A stretch of DNA of 64,000 bases, from NCBI RefSeq assembly GCF_900046455.1, contig NZ_FCOT01000013.1, positions 806,001 through 870,000 of the forward strand. The letters run 5' to 3'. The position numbers were made by a program, and so were the translations under genes. The notes under the pieces were generated by a model. It did not search any database, was not told where the DNA came from, and worked only from the letters and a program-made list of their open reading frames with translations. Positions 17,291 to 27,236 of the stretch are shown piece after piece (position 1 is the stretch's first letter; each line of letters starts with the position of its first letter). The stretch comes from Cellulomonas timonensis. Lineage in GTDB: Bacteria > Actinomycetota > Actinomycetes > Actinomycetales > Cellulomonadaceae.

Positions 17291-19681
17291 ATGAGCACGG
17301 CCACGAGCACGGACCCGCGTGTGCCCGCCCCGCATGTCGCGGACAGCCACGACCTGATCCGCGTGCACGGCGCCCGCGTCAACAACCTCAGGGACGTCGA
17401 CGTGGTGATCCCGAAGCGCCGCCTGACGGTGTTCACCGGCGTGTCCGGCTCAGGCAAGAGCTCGCTGGTGTTCGGCACGATCGCCGCGGAGTCGCAGCGG
17501 ATGATCAACGAGACCTACAGCACCTTTGTGCAGGGCTTCATGCCGACCCTCGCGCGGCCCGATGTGGACGTGCTGGACGGGCTGACCACCGCGATCATCG
17601 TCGACCAGGAGCGGATGGGCGCCAACGCGCGCTCCACTGTCGGCACTGCCACCGACGCCAACGCGATGCTGCGCATCCTCTTCAGCCGCCTCGGCCAGCC
17701 GCACATCGGCTCGTCCCAGGCGTTCTCCTTCAACGTGGCGTCCATCTCGGGCGCCGGCGCGGTGACGATGGAGAAGGGCGGCGTCACCACCAAGGAGCGC
17801 CGGAGCTTCTCCATCACCGGGGGCATGTGCCCGCGCTGCGAGGGACGGGGCTCCATCACCGACTTCGACCTGACGCAGCTCTACGACGACAGCAAGTCTT
17901 TGAACCAGGGCGCCCTCACCATCCCGGGCTACACCACCGAAGGCTGGTACAACCGCATCTTCACCGGCTGCGGCTACTTCGACCCCGACAAGCCCATCCG
18001 CGAATTCACGAAGCGCGAGCTCGACGACCTGCTCTACAAGGAGCCGACGAAGATCAAGGTCGACGGCATCAACCTCACCTATGAGGGGCTGATCCCGAAG
18101 ATCCAGAAGTCGTTCCTCGCCAAGGACGTCGACGCGCTCCAGCCGCACATCCGGGCGTTCGTCGAGCGCGCCGTCGTCTTCACGACCTGCCCCGACTGCC
18201 ACGGCACCCGCCTCAACGAGGGCGCCCGGTCCTCGCGGATCGGTGGCGTCAACATCGCCGACGCGTGTGCGATGCAGATCAGCGACCTGGCCGCTTGGGT
18301 GCGCGGGCTCGACGAGCCGTCCGTCGCGCCGCTGCTCACCACGCTGCGCAGAACCCTCGACTCCTTCGTCGACATCGGGCTCGGCTACCTGTCCCTGGAC
18401 CGGTCGGCGGGCACCCTCTCGGGTGGGGAGTCGCAGCGGACCAAGATGATCCGCCACCTGGGCTCCTCGCTCACCGACGTCACCTACGTCTTCGACGAGC
18501 CGACCATCGGGCTGCACCCTCACGACATCCAGCGGATGAACGAGCTGCTGCTGGAGCTGCGAGACAAGGGGAACACCGTGCTCGTCGTCGAGCACAAGCC
18601 GGAGACGATCGCGATCGCCGACCACGTCGTCGACCTCGGACCCGGGGCGGGGTCCGCAGGCGGGACGATCTGCTTCGAGGGGACCGTCGAAGGGCTGCGC
18701 GCCAGTGACACGGTCACCGGGCGGCACCTCGACGACCGGGCGAGCCTCAAGGAGTCCGTGCGGACGCCCAGCGGCGCCCTGGAGATCCGCGGCGCGTCAG
18801 CCAACAACCTGCGCGACGTCGACGTCGACATCCCGTTGGGCGTCCTCGTCGTCGTCACCGGGGTGGCGGGCTCGGGCAAGAGCTCGCTCGTGCACGGCTC
18901 GATGCCCGCGGGCGCCGACATCGTCTCCATCGACCAGGGGGCCATCCGGGGCTCGCGGCGAAGCAACCCAGCCACCTACACCGGCCTGCTCGAGCCCATC
19001 CGCAAGGCCTTCGCCAAGGCCAACGGCGTGAAGCCCGCGCTGTTCAGCGCCAACTCCGAGGGCGCCTGCCCCACCTGCAACGGCGCCGGCGTCATCTACA
19101 CGGACCTGGCGATGATGGCCGGCGTGGCCATCCCGTGCGAGGGGTGCGAGGGCAAGAGGTTCGACGCGTCGGTGCTCGAGTACCACCTCGGCGGCCGTGA
19201 CATCAGCGAGGTGCTCGCCATGTCGGCCACCGAGGCGGAGCCGTTCTTCGCCACCGGCGAGGCGCGCACGCCGGCCGCGCACGCCATCCTCGACCGCCTG
19301 GTCAAGGTCGGGCTGGGCTACCTGACGCTCGGACAGCCGCTGACGACGCTCTCGGGCGGCGAGCGGCAGCGCCTCAAGCTCGCGAGCCACCTGGGCGAGA
19401 AGGGCGGCATCTACGTCCTCGACGAGCCGACCGCTGGGCTGCACCTCGCCGACGTGCAGCAGCTCTTGGGGCTGCTCGACCACCTGGTCGACACCGGCAA
19501 GTCCGTGATCGTCGTCGAGCACCACCAGGCGGTCATGGCGCATGCCGACTGGATCATCGACCTCGGACCCGGCGCCGGGCACGACGGTGGGTCGGTCGTC
19601 TTCGAGGGCACGCCCGCCGACCTCGTCGCCACCCGGTCGACCCTCACCGGGGAGCACCTCGCGGCGTACGTGGGCGCCTGA
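17291..19681 (+). CDS. Stand-alone UvrA-like ABC ATPase
   Basis: A 796-residue UvrA-family protein with two ATPase halves. Walker A motifs are GVSGSGKSSLV and GVAGSGKSSLV; signatures are TLSGGESQRTKM and TLSGGERQRLKL. Zinc-type CxxC pairs occur in CPRCEGRG, CPDCHG, CPTCNGAG and CEGCEG. It is about 150 residues shorter than housekeeping UvrA, and no UvrB or UvrC gene is near. This suits the UvrA-like group that includes drug-resistance proteins such as DrrC. The ATG at 17291 has GGAGA just upstream. It could act in tolerance to DNA-binding compounds, but the role is inferred. Confidence 0.88.
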   Translation: MSTATSTDPRVPAPHVADSHDLIRVHGARVNNLRDVDVVIPKRRLTVFTGVSGSGKSSLVFGTIAAESQRMINETYSTFVQGFMPTLARPDVDVLDGLTTAIIVDQERMGANARSTVGTATDANAMLRILFSRLGQPHIGSSQAFSFNVASISGAGAVTMEKGGVTTKERRSFSITGGMCPRCEGRGSITDFDLTQLYDDSKSLNQGALTIPGYTTEGWYNRIFTGCGYFDPDKPIREFTKRELDDLLYKEPTKIKVDGINLTYEGLIPKIQKSFLAKDVDALQPHIRAFVERAVVFTTCPDCHGTRLNEGARSSRIGGVNIADACAMQISDLAAWVRGLDEPSVAPLLTTLRRTLDSFVDIGLGYLSLDRSAGTLSGGESQRTKMIRHLGSSLTDVTYVFDEPTIGLHPHDIQRMNELLLELRDKGNTVLVVEHKPETIAIADHVVDLGPGAGSAGGTICFEGTVEGLRASDTVTGRHLDDRASLKESVRTPSGALEIRGASANNLRDVDVDIPLGVLVVVTGVAGSGKSSLVHGSMPAGADIVSIDQGAIRGSRRSNPATYTGLLEPIRKAFAKANGVKPALFSANSEGACPTCNGAGVIYTDLAMMAGVAIPCEGCEGKRFDASVLEYHLGGRDISEVLAMSATEAEPFFATGEARTPAAHAILDRLVKVGLGYLTLGQPLTTLSGGERQRLKLASHLGEKGGIYVLDEPTAGLHLADVQQLLGLLDHLVDTGKSVIVVEHHQAVMAHADWIIDLGPGAGHDGGSVVFEGTPADLVATRSTLTGEHLAAYVGA

Positions 19682-19792
19682 CCCGCCCCGGTCCTGTCGT
19701 CGACGCGCTGGCCGCAGTGCTCCGCGGGCTGAGCGGGGGCGTCGCACAGGCCGGCGATGCAACGCTTCGCCCTCGGGGGGCATAGGAAGGGT

Positions 19793-20098
19793 ATGGAGCA
19801 CTCACCGAGCGACGCCGAGCTCTTGGCGCTCGCTCCCACCCGCCCCGAGGTGCTGGGCGTGCTGTACGAGCGGCATGCGCCGGCGGTCCATCGATATCTG
19901 AGCAGGCGGGTGGGCGCCGCCGTGGCAGACGACCTGCTCGGCGACGTGTTCGTCGCCGCAGTCGAGGGCCGGGTCCGAGTTCGGCCGCACGTCAGCGGCT
20001 CGGCCCTGCCCTGGCTGTACGGCATCCACCGCGCCCGTGCGCGCGCCCGGGCAGCGCTGACCGCCCTCATCCCGACCGCAGAGGAGTCCCTCCGATGA
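19793..20098 (+). pseudogene. ECF sigma factor with in-frame internal deletion
   Basis: The 101-residue product begins like an ECF sigma factor. VLGVLYERHAPAVHRYLSRRVG..DDLLGDVFVAAVE is region 2, followed by LPWLYGI, which normally leads into the region 2-4 linker. The next residues are HRARARARAAL, which look like the last helix of region 4.2. The linker and most of region 4, about 70-80 residues, appear to be missing in frame. AGGAAGG lies five bases before the ATG. The stop overlaps the next gene (ATGA), as in intact sigma/CU044-type pairs, so the operon junction is preserved. Without region 4 it should not recognise a -35 element. Confidence 0.7.
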
Positions 20099-21039
20099 GC
20101 CTCGACCTGCTTCTCACCGCGACCGCGACCACCACCGAGCCGTCCTCCGCAGCGCTCGCGGCCGGCAGCGCCCGGCTGTCCTCTCGGATCGCCGAGGCCA
20201 ACACCGTGGTGCTCGCGCACCGGCGTCGCGCGGTGCGCCGGCGCCGGCTGTCACTGTCCATCGTCGGCGCGGCGGCCGCTGCCGGGCTGGTGGTCCTCCC
20301 GTTGTCACCGTTCGGCGGCGCCGACCCGGACGTCGCGCAAGCAGCGGAGAAGCTGCTGATGGCGAGCGACTCGGCGGCCATGCAGCCCGACCTGGCTGCG
20401 GGAGCGTCGTACTGGCACACGGTGTCCGAGCACAGCCAGTCGAACGTGGATGGGGGGGCCGTCTATCGTCGTGAGAGTTGGTCGGCTCGATCGGGGCCGG
20501 GGTTGCTCATCGACGACGGGGTGAGCGCGAATCCCATCGGGCTGGGCACTGCCACCTACGACATCGGCGGCACACATGTGGATTGGGACGGGCTCAGCGC
20601 CCTCACGACCGACCCCGCTGAGTTGCGAGACCTCCTGCTGCGAGCTGACACAGCGGGGACCTCGCGGAGTGCGGACGACCGCTTGTTCATGGCGGTGGGC
20701 GACCTGTTGCGCGCGACTCCGGCCTCGCCAGCACTGCGCAGCGCGTTGTGGCGCGTCGCGGCGCAGATCCCGGACGTGAGGCTGGTCGGCGACGTCACCG
20801 ACGCCGTCGGGCGCACCGGAACCGCTGTCGAGCAGGTGATCGACCATGGAGGGGTCACGGAGGTGCGGCGCCTCGTCTTCGACCCCGACACCGGCGTGCT
20901 GCTCGAGGAGACGCAAGTGGCGCGGGGCGGTGGGGCCGATCGGACCTACCGCAGCACCTATCTCGACCAGGGCCCTGCGGACGAGCTTCCTGTGCAGCCT
21001 CAACTCCGTGACGGCTGCACGTCCTTCGATGGGTGCTGA
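20095..21039 (+). CDS. CU044_5270-type membrane protein, sigma-factor partner
   Basis: A 314-residue single-pass membrane protein. A basic segment (HRRRAVRRRRLSLS) precedes one membrane helix at about residues 52-70, and the rest lies outside. The layout is that of the CU044_5270 family, proteins encoded right after ECF sigma factors in actinobacteria and thought to act as their regulators or sensors. No zinc-binding anti-sigma motif is visible at the N-terminus. It is coupled to the shortened sigma gene by a 4-bp overlap and ends before a strong terminator. If the sigma factor is inactive, this gene may be a leftover. Confidence 0.7.
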   Translation: MSLDLLLTATATTTEPSSAALAAGSARLSSRIAEANTVVLAHRRRAVRRRRLSLSIVGAAAAAGLVVLPLSPFGGADPDVAQAAEKLLMASDSAAMQPDLAAGASYWHTVSEHSQSNVDGGAVYRRESWSARSGPGLLIDDGVSANPIGLGTATYDIGGTHVDWDGLSALTTDPAELRDLLLRADTAGTSRSADDRLFMAVGDLLRATPASPALRSALWRVAAQIPDVRLVGDVTDAVGRTGTAVEQVIDHGGVTEVRRLVFDPDTGVLLEETQVARGGGADRTYRSTYLDQGPADELPVQPQLRDGCTSFDGC

Positions 21040-21117
21040 CCGCCCGGTGGCAGTCGACGCGCGCCGCATGACGGAGCCAGCGGGGGGCCGAGGACGCCCG
21101 TGCCGGTGAGGGACGAC

Positions 21118-21149
21118 GAGGGGGCGCGGCGCCGGCGCCGCGCCCCCTC
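21118..21149. terminator. Perfect 16-bp palindrome between convergent genes
   Basis: Arms 21118-21133 and 21134-21149 (GAGGGGGCGCGGCGCC and its complement) abut with no designed loop. The element sits between the convergent sigma-partner gene and the xylanase. It would form a very stable cruciform or hairpin and could end transcription from both directions. Confidence 0.75.
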
Positions 21150-21172
21150 GCACACAGAGCCCTCGTGAGGGA

Positions 21173-22589
<1,417 letters not shown>

Positions 22590-22651
22590 TCAAGCGGTCT
22601 GATGGCGGGCGTCAAGGGCAGACGCCGTCCTGATAGTTTCGAATGGCCAAC

Positions 22652-22663
22652 TGAAGCGTTTCA
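22652..22663. promoter_or_regulatory. LacI-family operator-like site upstream of GH10 xylanase
   Basis: TGAAGCGTTTCA is a near-palindrome centred on CG (10 of 12 positions symmetric), the form bound by LacI-family sugar regulators. It lies 114 bp before the xylanase start. Related sites stand in front of the GH74 gene (54786-54826). Confidence 0.5.
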
Positions 22664-23167
22664 CCACCCTTTTGGGGTACTTCTATCGATAAAGTCGGCT
22701 CCACAACTGCCTGCGGAGCAGCGCCGATCGAACCTGCAGGCACCTTCGGCGCGACCGGCGCGCGAAACTTGCGAGAAGCTGATGGGCAGCCGCCGCAAGG
22801 CACACTCGTCACCTGACTGCGCTCGCGGCGACGCCCCGGTGACAGCTGGCGAGGCCCAGCGGCGCGGAGCCTCCGGGAGCAGAACGGCCCGGGAGGGGAG
22901 GGGCGCGGACAGGCCGGTCGAGAATGCTGGTGCGCTGACTCCACAACCGACGGAGACCGCGTCCCACAGCCAGGACTTCCAGTCGTCGACTTGATGAGGG
23001 ATCACCTCGAGGCGCCGCTCGTGACGCGGGCTGCACTCGACGTCGATCACCGCCCATCCGGAACGCAGCGGCGCATGAGCGGGCCCCACACGTGCTGACG
23101 GACAGGTCGAACCACATGACGGAGCGTTCCAGGCGGGAATCAGAGCGGCTTCCGCCTCCCGGCGACC

Positions 23168-23190
23168 CGCCGATAATGTACATTATGTCA
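23168..23190 (-). repeat. AT-rich 23-bp element, copy 2, with 14-bp palindrome
   Basis: On the minus strand this element matches copy 1 (16478-16500) at 21 of 23 positions. Its centre, ATAATGTACATTAT (23173-23186), is a perfect 14-bp palindrome. It lies in the gene-free region before the aminotransferase. The two copies are inverted with respect to each other and 6.7 kb apart. Confidence 0.6.
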
Positions 23191-23677
23191 TTCCGCGCTG
23201 GACGAGAGGTTGCGCGGACCCTCCCCACCCTTCCGGCGGGCATCGTCAACGCGGAGGGAGGGCGCGCATGCGCGCGGCCCACGCGGCGCGCTTCTCAGTG
23301 AACGGCGCCCGGCGTATTTTCCTGGCGACATGGCGATTCCACACCATCTCGTCCTCGGCGTCGACATCAGCGAATATCTATCCGAGATACGACATGTCGG
23401 ATCTGTGCCCATCGCTCGTGGCAGACACGTCGGTCAGTCGGAACCTCTCCGGGACGTCGATCGTCACGGTGCCGCCGTCCAGGCGCTCCCCTGGCTCTCC
23501 CCTGCCTGCCTTCCGGCCGTGCGTCGGAACTCCACGACGACTCGTATCGCCGCAGGTGACAGGCGTGCGGGTGGGGACAGAGGTCCTCTGGCAAGCAGCC
23601 CTGGCCTCCCTATGGTGGCCGAGGGCGACTGAGCCCCTGCGCCGGTTGGTCTCCGGCCCCGATGCGGGAGGTATTCC

Positions 23678-24874
23678 GTGGTTCAGATCAGCGGGACGCA
23701 CGCGCCGTCGGCCGTCGAGAGCGGGTGCGTCATGACGCGCGGCACATCGCTGCTGCCGTTGTCCGGCCTCGCAGTGGAGGTCCCCGACGTGGTCGCGGGA
23801 TCCGGATGCGTGCTGCAGACGACGGCTGGGAGGGATCTGGTCGACTTCGAGTCGGGGGTCTGGTCCGCGAACCTCGGGCATGGGCACCCGGCCGTGACCG
23901 CTGCGCTGGTCAAGCAGGCCGTGGCGGTGATGCACGTGGGCTACCGGTGGTCGCATCCCATCGTCATGCGGGCTCGGGCGAGGCTGTGCGAGGTGGCCGG
24001 CGCGCCAGACGGCCAGGCGGTGCTGCTCGCCTCGGGCAGCGAGGCAGTCGAGCTGGGACTGCGAATCGCGGCCTCGGTGACCGGCCGGGACGGCGTGCTG
24101 CGGTTCTCCGGCCACTACCTTTCCGCCTACGGGGCGGCGGGTGCGCCGGGGACAGGCCGACAGGTGACCGTCGAGGAGTTCGACGCGATGGGCGGCGAGG
24201 AACGCCGGGACGCACTCGCGCGTGTGGGCGCAGTCGTGCTCGAGCCGGGCAACGCCTCCGGCCTGGTCCGCCTGCCCGATGCCAGGCAGGTCGCCCGTGT
24301 GGTCGACGAGGTGCGCGCCGCCGGCGGGCTGCTCGTCGTGGACGAGGTCACGACCGGCTTCGGCCGGACCGGGCGCTGGTTCGGGTTCCAGCACCTCGAC
24401 GTGCGTCCGGACGTCGTCGCGGTCGGCAAGGGAGCCGGTAACGGCTACCCGGTCAGCGCCGTCGTGGTCACCCGGGAGATCGCCAACCGGGTTGAGTGCG
24501 CGGGACTGCGGTACGCGCAGTCGCATCAGGACGACCCGCTCGGCGCCGCCGTCATGCTCGCCGTCATCGAGGCCATCGAGGCCGAGGGCCTGCTGTCCGC
24601 CACAGTCGACCGCGGCGCGCAGCTCACGGCCGGGCTGGCCAGGCTCGCCGCGACGGGCCAGGGTGTGCGGGCGGTGCGCGGCCGTGGGCTGATGTGCGCG
24701 TTCGACGTCGCGCCGGGAACCGCCGCGCAGGCACAGGCATCGCTGCTCGACAGCGGCTACCTCGTCGGCGCCAACCTCGCGCACGACACGATCCGCGTGT
24801 ACCCACCGCTGGTGGTCACCCCTGCGCAGATCGACGGGTTCGTGTCCGCGGTGCGGGCGTATCTGACTGCCTGA
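23678..24874 (+). CDS. Class III PLP-dependent aminotransferase
   Basis: A 398-residue fold-type I aminotransferase of class III, acting on an omega-amino or similar substrate that I cannot specify. DFESGVWSANLGHGHPAV and LLASGSEAVELGLRIA are typical of the class. The cofactor Asp is in VVDEVTTGFGRTG, and the PLP-binding Lys is in AVGKGAGNGYPV. The GTG start at 23678 has GGGAGGT six bases upstream, which decides it over an internal ATG at 23732. It follows the 1.1-kb gap and precedes the methyltransferase unit. No partner pathway genes are adjacent. Confidence 0.88.
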   Translation: MVQISGTHAPSAVESGCVMTRGTSLLPLSGLAVEVPDVVAGSGCVLQTTAGRDLVDFESGVWSANLGHGHPAVTAALVKQAVAVMHVGYRWSHPIVMRARARLCEVAGAPDGQAVLLASGSEAVELGLRIAASVTGRDGVLRFSGHYLSAYGAAGAPGTGRQVTVEEFDAMGGEERRDALARVGAVVLEPGNASGLVRLPDARQVARVVDEVRAAGGLLVVDEVTTGFGRTGRWFGFQHLDVRPDVVAVGKGAGNGYPVSAVVVTREIANRVECAGLRYAQSHQDDPLGAAVMLAVIEAIEAEGLLSATVDRGAQLTAGLARLAATGQGVRAVRGRGLMCAFDVAPGTAAQAQASLLDSGYLVGANLAHDTIRVYPPLVVTPAQIDGFVSAVRAYLTA

Positions 24875-24959
24875 CGGGTCGCGTCCGCCCACTCCCCCGG
24901 GCGCCTCTCCCCGACTCGTCCACGCAGCCGTTTCGGACCCCTCAGACCCTCCGCGACGG

Positions 24960-24965
24960 TAGGAT
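24960..24965 (+). promoter_or_regulatory. -10 element TAGGAT for a leaderless transcript
   Basis: TAGGAT ends five bases before the ATG of the 14-codon leader peptide (24971), the spacing at which actinobacterial transcripts start exactly on the A of the start codon. No clear -35 hexamer is visible. Confidence 0.5.
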
Positions 24966-24970
24966 GAGAC

Positions 24971-25015
24971 ATGCAAAACCGCAGGTCAGATGCCATTTTG
25001 AGGGCTGCGTCATGA
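24971..25015 (+). CDS. 14-codon leader peptide coupled to a methyltransferase
   Basis: A short frame reading MQNRRSDAILRAAS starts at 24971 and ends with a TGA that overlaps the ATG of the methyltransferase (ATGA, 25012-25015). Its ATG sits where a TAGGAT promoter would place the transcription start, so the message could be leaderless. Ribosomes finishing the leader would be delivered to the methyltransferase start. Leader peptides of this kind often sense amino-acid supply or ribosome-targeting drugs. Two consecutive Arg codons, a third Arg codon (positions 4, 5 and 11) and no Cys or Trp run give no obvious ligand. This is an inference from position and frame only. Confidence 0.4.
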   Translation: MQNRRSDAILRAAS

Positions 25016-25743
25016 ACCGTTCGGTGCAGACGGTCGACGATGTGATGGAGCTGCTCGACCTCCTCTTCGCCGAGCAAGCCGATCGGTGGACGGCCCGCGC
25101 CGGGGCGGACTGGTGGGACCGGTTCTACGCAGACCGCGATCGTCCCGTGCCGTTCTTCCGCAGCGCCCCTGACGAGAGCCTCGTCGCATGGCACACCGAG
25201 GGCCGCCTGGCAGTCGGGCCAGGGACCAGGGTGCTCGAGCTCGGTTGCGGCCCTGGCCGCAACGCGGTCTGGTTCGCGCAGCAGGGCGCCGAGGTCGATG
25301 CCCTCGACCTGTCGGGCGCGGCGCTGGACTGGGCACGGGAGCGGGCCCAGGAGGCCGGCGTCAGCGTGCGCTTCGCGCAATCCGACATCTTCGCGTGGCC
25401 GGATGGACGCGAGCCCTACGACGTCGTGTACGACAGCGGGTGCTTCCACCACCTGCCACCGCATCGGCGGATCAGCTATCGCGCGCTCCTGGAGTCGATG
25501 GTGCGCCCCGGCGGGTCCTTCGCGCTGGCGTGCTTCGCCGCGGGGGCGATGGGCTCGGAGGCGCCGGACGCCGACCTCTACCGCGAGGGCGGCCTTGGCG
25601 GAGGCCTTGCCTACTCGGACGACGAGCTGCGCCACACCTTCGGCTGGCTCGACGAGGTCGAGCTCCGCCGGATGCGCGACTATCCCGACGACTCCCCCGT
25701 GTTCGGCGAGCCGTTCTTGTGGGCCGGCTTGTTCCGCCGCTGA
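25012..25743 (+). CDS. Class I SAM-dependent methyltransferase
   Basis: A 243-residue SAM methyltransferase. The SAM-binding motif is VLELGCGPGRNAVWFA, followed by VDALDLSGAALDWARERA and the acidic post-motif region YDVVYDSGCFHHLPPH. The N-terminal part (DDVMELLDLLFAEQADRWTARAGADWWDRFYADRDRPVPFF) resembles small-molecule methyltransferases near the thiopurine/tellurite-resistance group. The substrate is unknown. The ATG at 25012 overlaps the stop of a 14-codon leader, suggesting translational coupling. No other gene is in the unit. Confidence 0.85.
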   Translation: MNRSVQTVDDVMELLDLLFAEQADRWTARAGADWWDRFYADRDRPVPFFRSAPDESLVAWHTEGRLAVGPGTRVLELGCGPGRNAVWFAQQGAEVDALDLSGAALDWARERAQEAGVSVRFAQSDIFAWPDGREPYDVVYDSGCFHHLPPHRRISYRALLESMVRPGGSFALACFAAGAMGSEAPDADLYREGGLGGGLAYSDDELRHTFGWLDEVELRRMRDYPDDSPVFGEPFLWAGLFRR

Positions 25744-25823
25744 GGCCCACGTCGCTCGACGTCGACGCCTGAACGACCAGGCTCACCTCGGCACGGCTCG
25801 TCCGATGCCCGAGGGAGGCGTGC

Positions 25824-26336
25824 CTACTCGGCGGCCGTCCAGGCCCCGTCATCGAGAAGTGTCCGCAGCGACACCATGAGCACCCCGTCGCCGACCAGCT
25901 GCCGGTGCCCTCCATCGAGTGGCAGCACAAGCGCCAACCGCACGCCCGCGCTCGTCAGCGACTCGCCGCGGCGGTGCAGCAGCGGCGCGTTCTGGGCGTT
26001 GGCGAGCAACGCGCCGCTGATGACCAGTTCGCGGTGGTCCCGGATCCACCCGTGCCCCGCGGCCACGTCCTCTGGGACCGCGAGCAGCTCGGGCAGCCAT
26101 CCCGGGGACACCAGGGCGCCCGGCTGTCGCAACTGGCCCAGCATCTCGTCGTAGCACTGCCGCCAGCGGGCCTCCGCGTCGACCGGAGCCGGCCGTGGCG
26201 CCGGTGGCGACAGGATGGGCGGCACGTCGTCGAGGACGTCGAGGCCGAGCGCGGCACGCACGTACAGCAACTCGAGAACCGCCACCGGCACATCGAAGGC
26301 GAGGTGCGGCGATGACGCTGCCCTGGCCTTCCGCAT
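25824..26336 (-). CDS. Hypothetical protein
   Basis: I do not recognise this 170-residue protein. It opens MRKARAASSPHLAFDVPVAVLELLYVRAALGLDVLDDVPP. A Pro-rich link follows, then a helical segment ARWRQCYDEMLGQLRQPGALVSPGWLPELLAVPEDV and a strand-rich end LVISGALLANAQNAPLLHRRGESLTSAGVRLALVLPLDGGHRQLVGDGVLMVS. No membrane helix or signal is seen. GGAGG lies five bases before the ATG, a strong ribosome site, so it is surely translated. It starts 16 bp after the acetyltransferase and is probably co-transcribed with it. Confidence 0.65.
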   Translation of the reverse strand: MRKARAASSPHLAFDVPVAVLELLYVRAALGLDVLDDVPPILSPPAPRPAPVDAEARWRQCYDEMLGQLRQPGALVSPGWLPELLAVPEDVAAGHGWIRDHRELVISGALLANAQNAPLLHRRGESLTSAGVRLALVLPLDGGHRQLVGDGVLMVSLRTLLDDGAWTAAE

Positions 26337-26352
26337 GGCCCCTCCTCGGTGG

Positions 26353-26850
26353 TCAGACCCTCATGAGTGTGCACTCAAACCGCAGCTCCGAGCGTGCCGC
26401 GTCACGCGGATGCGGTTGGCTCGCGCCGGTGGCGACGAAGCCGAAGCCCTCGTACAGGGCGCGCGCCGCGTCGTTGTCGTCGGCCACCCACAGCGACAGC
26501 GTGGTGGCGCCCGCGTCGGACGCCTCGCCGGCGACACGATCGAGCAGCGCCCGGCCGATCCCCTGGCTCCGATGGTCGGGGTCGACCCACAAACTCACGA
26601 CGTGCCGGTCGTCCACCGGCGAACCGGGCTCGGCGATCATGCAGACGAGCCCCACGGGTTCCTGGTCGCGCTCCACGCGGGCCACGAACCAGTGGCTGGA
26701 GCGGAGGCGCATCCGCCAGTGCTGCTCCTGGAAGCGCTGGTCCCGCGCGAGGGACGCGCCGAACGCCTGAGGGCTCTGCCACAGCGCGCGCAAACGAATG
26801 TCGCGCAGCACCTGCCACTCGTCCTCGGACACCTGCTCGACTCTGACCAT
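26353..26850 (-). CDS. GNAT-family N-acetyltransferase
   Basis: A 165-residue GCN5-related acetyltransferase using acetyl-CoA. The acetyl-CoA binding motif is seen in LWVDPDHRSQGIGRALLDRV (Q-x-x-G-x-G/A type), followed by LSLWVADDNDAARALYEGFGFVATG, the usual C-terminal half. The acceptor cannot be predicted. The ATG at 26850 begins the homology (MVRVEQVSEDEWQVLRDIRL); an upstream in-frame start would add basic, non-homologous residues. It probably forms a unit with the hypothetical gene that follows. Confidence 0.88.
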   Translation of the reverse strand: MVRVEQVSEDEWQVLRDIRLRALWQSPQAFGASLARDQRFQEQHWRMRLRSSHWFVARVERDQEPVGLVCMIAEPGSPVDDRHVVSLWVDPDHRSQGIGRALLDRVAGEASDAGATTLSLWVADDNDAARALYEGFGFVATGASQPHPRDAARSELRFECTLMRV

Positions 26851-26922
26851 CGAGTCAGCATGCCCGCGGCGGCGATGGCACGTCGCCCGACTCGCCGGGC
26901 CGTCCACCGCCTCCCCGCCCAG

Positions 26923-27144
26923 TCAGAGCCCGTCGCTCTCGAACGCCTGGGTGTCAGCGAGCGGGCGCCCGTCGGCCGCCAGGTCGGCGAGGTCCTCGGT
27001 GCGACTCCGGCCAGGTCCGGGCGTGTGCTGGTCGGGTGGCTCCGAGCCCGGCACTCCCTCGTCCGGCGTGCCCTCGTCAGGCGCAGGCGACTGGGCCGGG
27101 CGATCAGGCGCCGCATCCGGGTCGAGCGGCTCGGGAATGGTCAC
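26923..27144 (-). CDS. Small acidic, probably disordered protein
   Basis: A 73-residue product rich in Pro, Asp, Glu and Gly (TIPEPLDPDAAPDRPAQSP ... DLADLAADGRPLADTQAFE). It is probably disordered, with no recognisable domain. The GTG at 27144 has GGAGGT five bases upstream, a strong argument that this short frame is translated. It lies between the acetyltransferase and the metallo-hydrolase on the same strand. Function unknown. Confidence 0.5.
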   Translation of the reverse strand: MTIPEPLDPDAAPDRPAQSPAPDEGTPDEGVPGSEPPDQHTPGPGRSRTEDLADLAADGRPLADTQAFESDGL

Positions 27145-27236
27145 CTCGCACCTCCAACTGCCACAGGAGAACCCCTGCCGTGCGTCTCCCACCACCGTAG
27201 GCCGAGACCGCTCCCCGGTCACCCCACGCGGCCAGG

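Noticed and set aside
22631-22650. TTCGAAT segment resembling a tRNA T-loop
   Set aside because: No matching acceptor, D-arm or anticodon stem can be drawn around it. No tRNA or rRNA gene was seen in the window.
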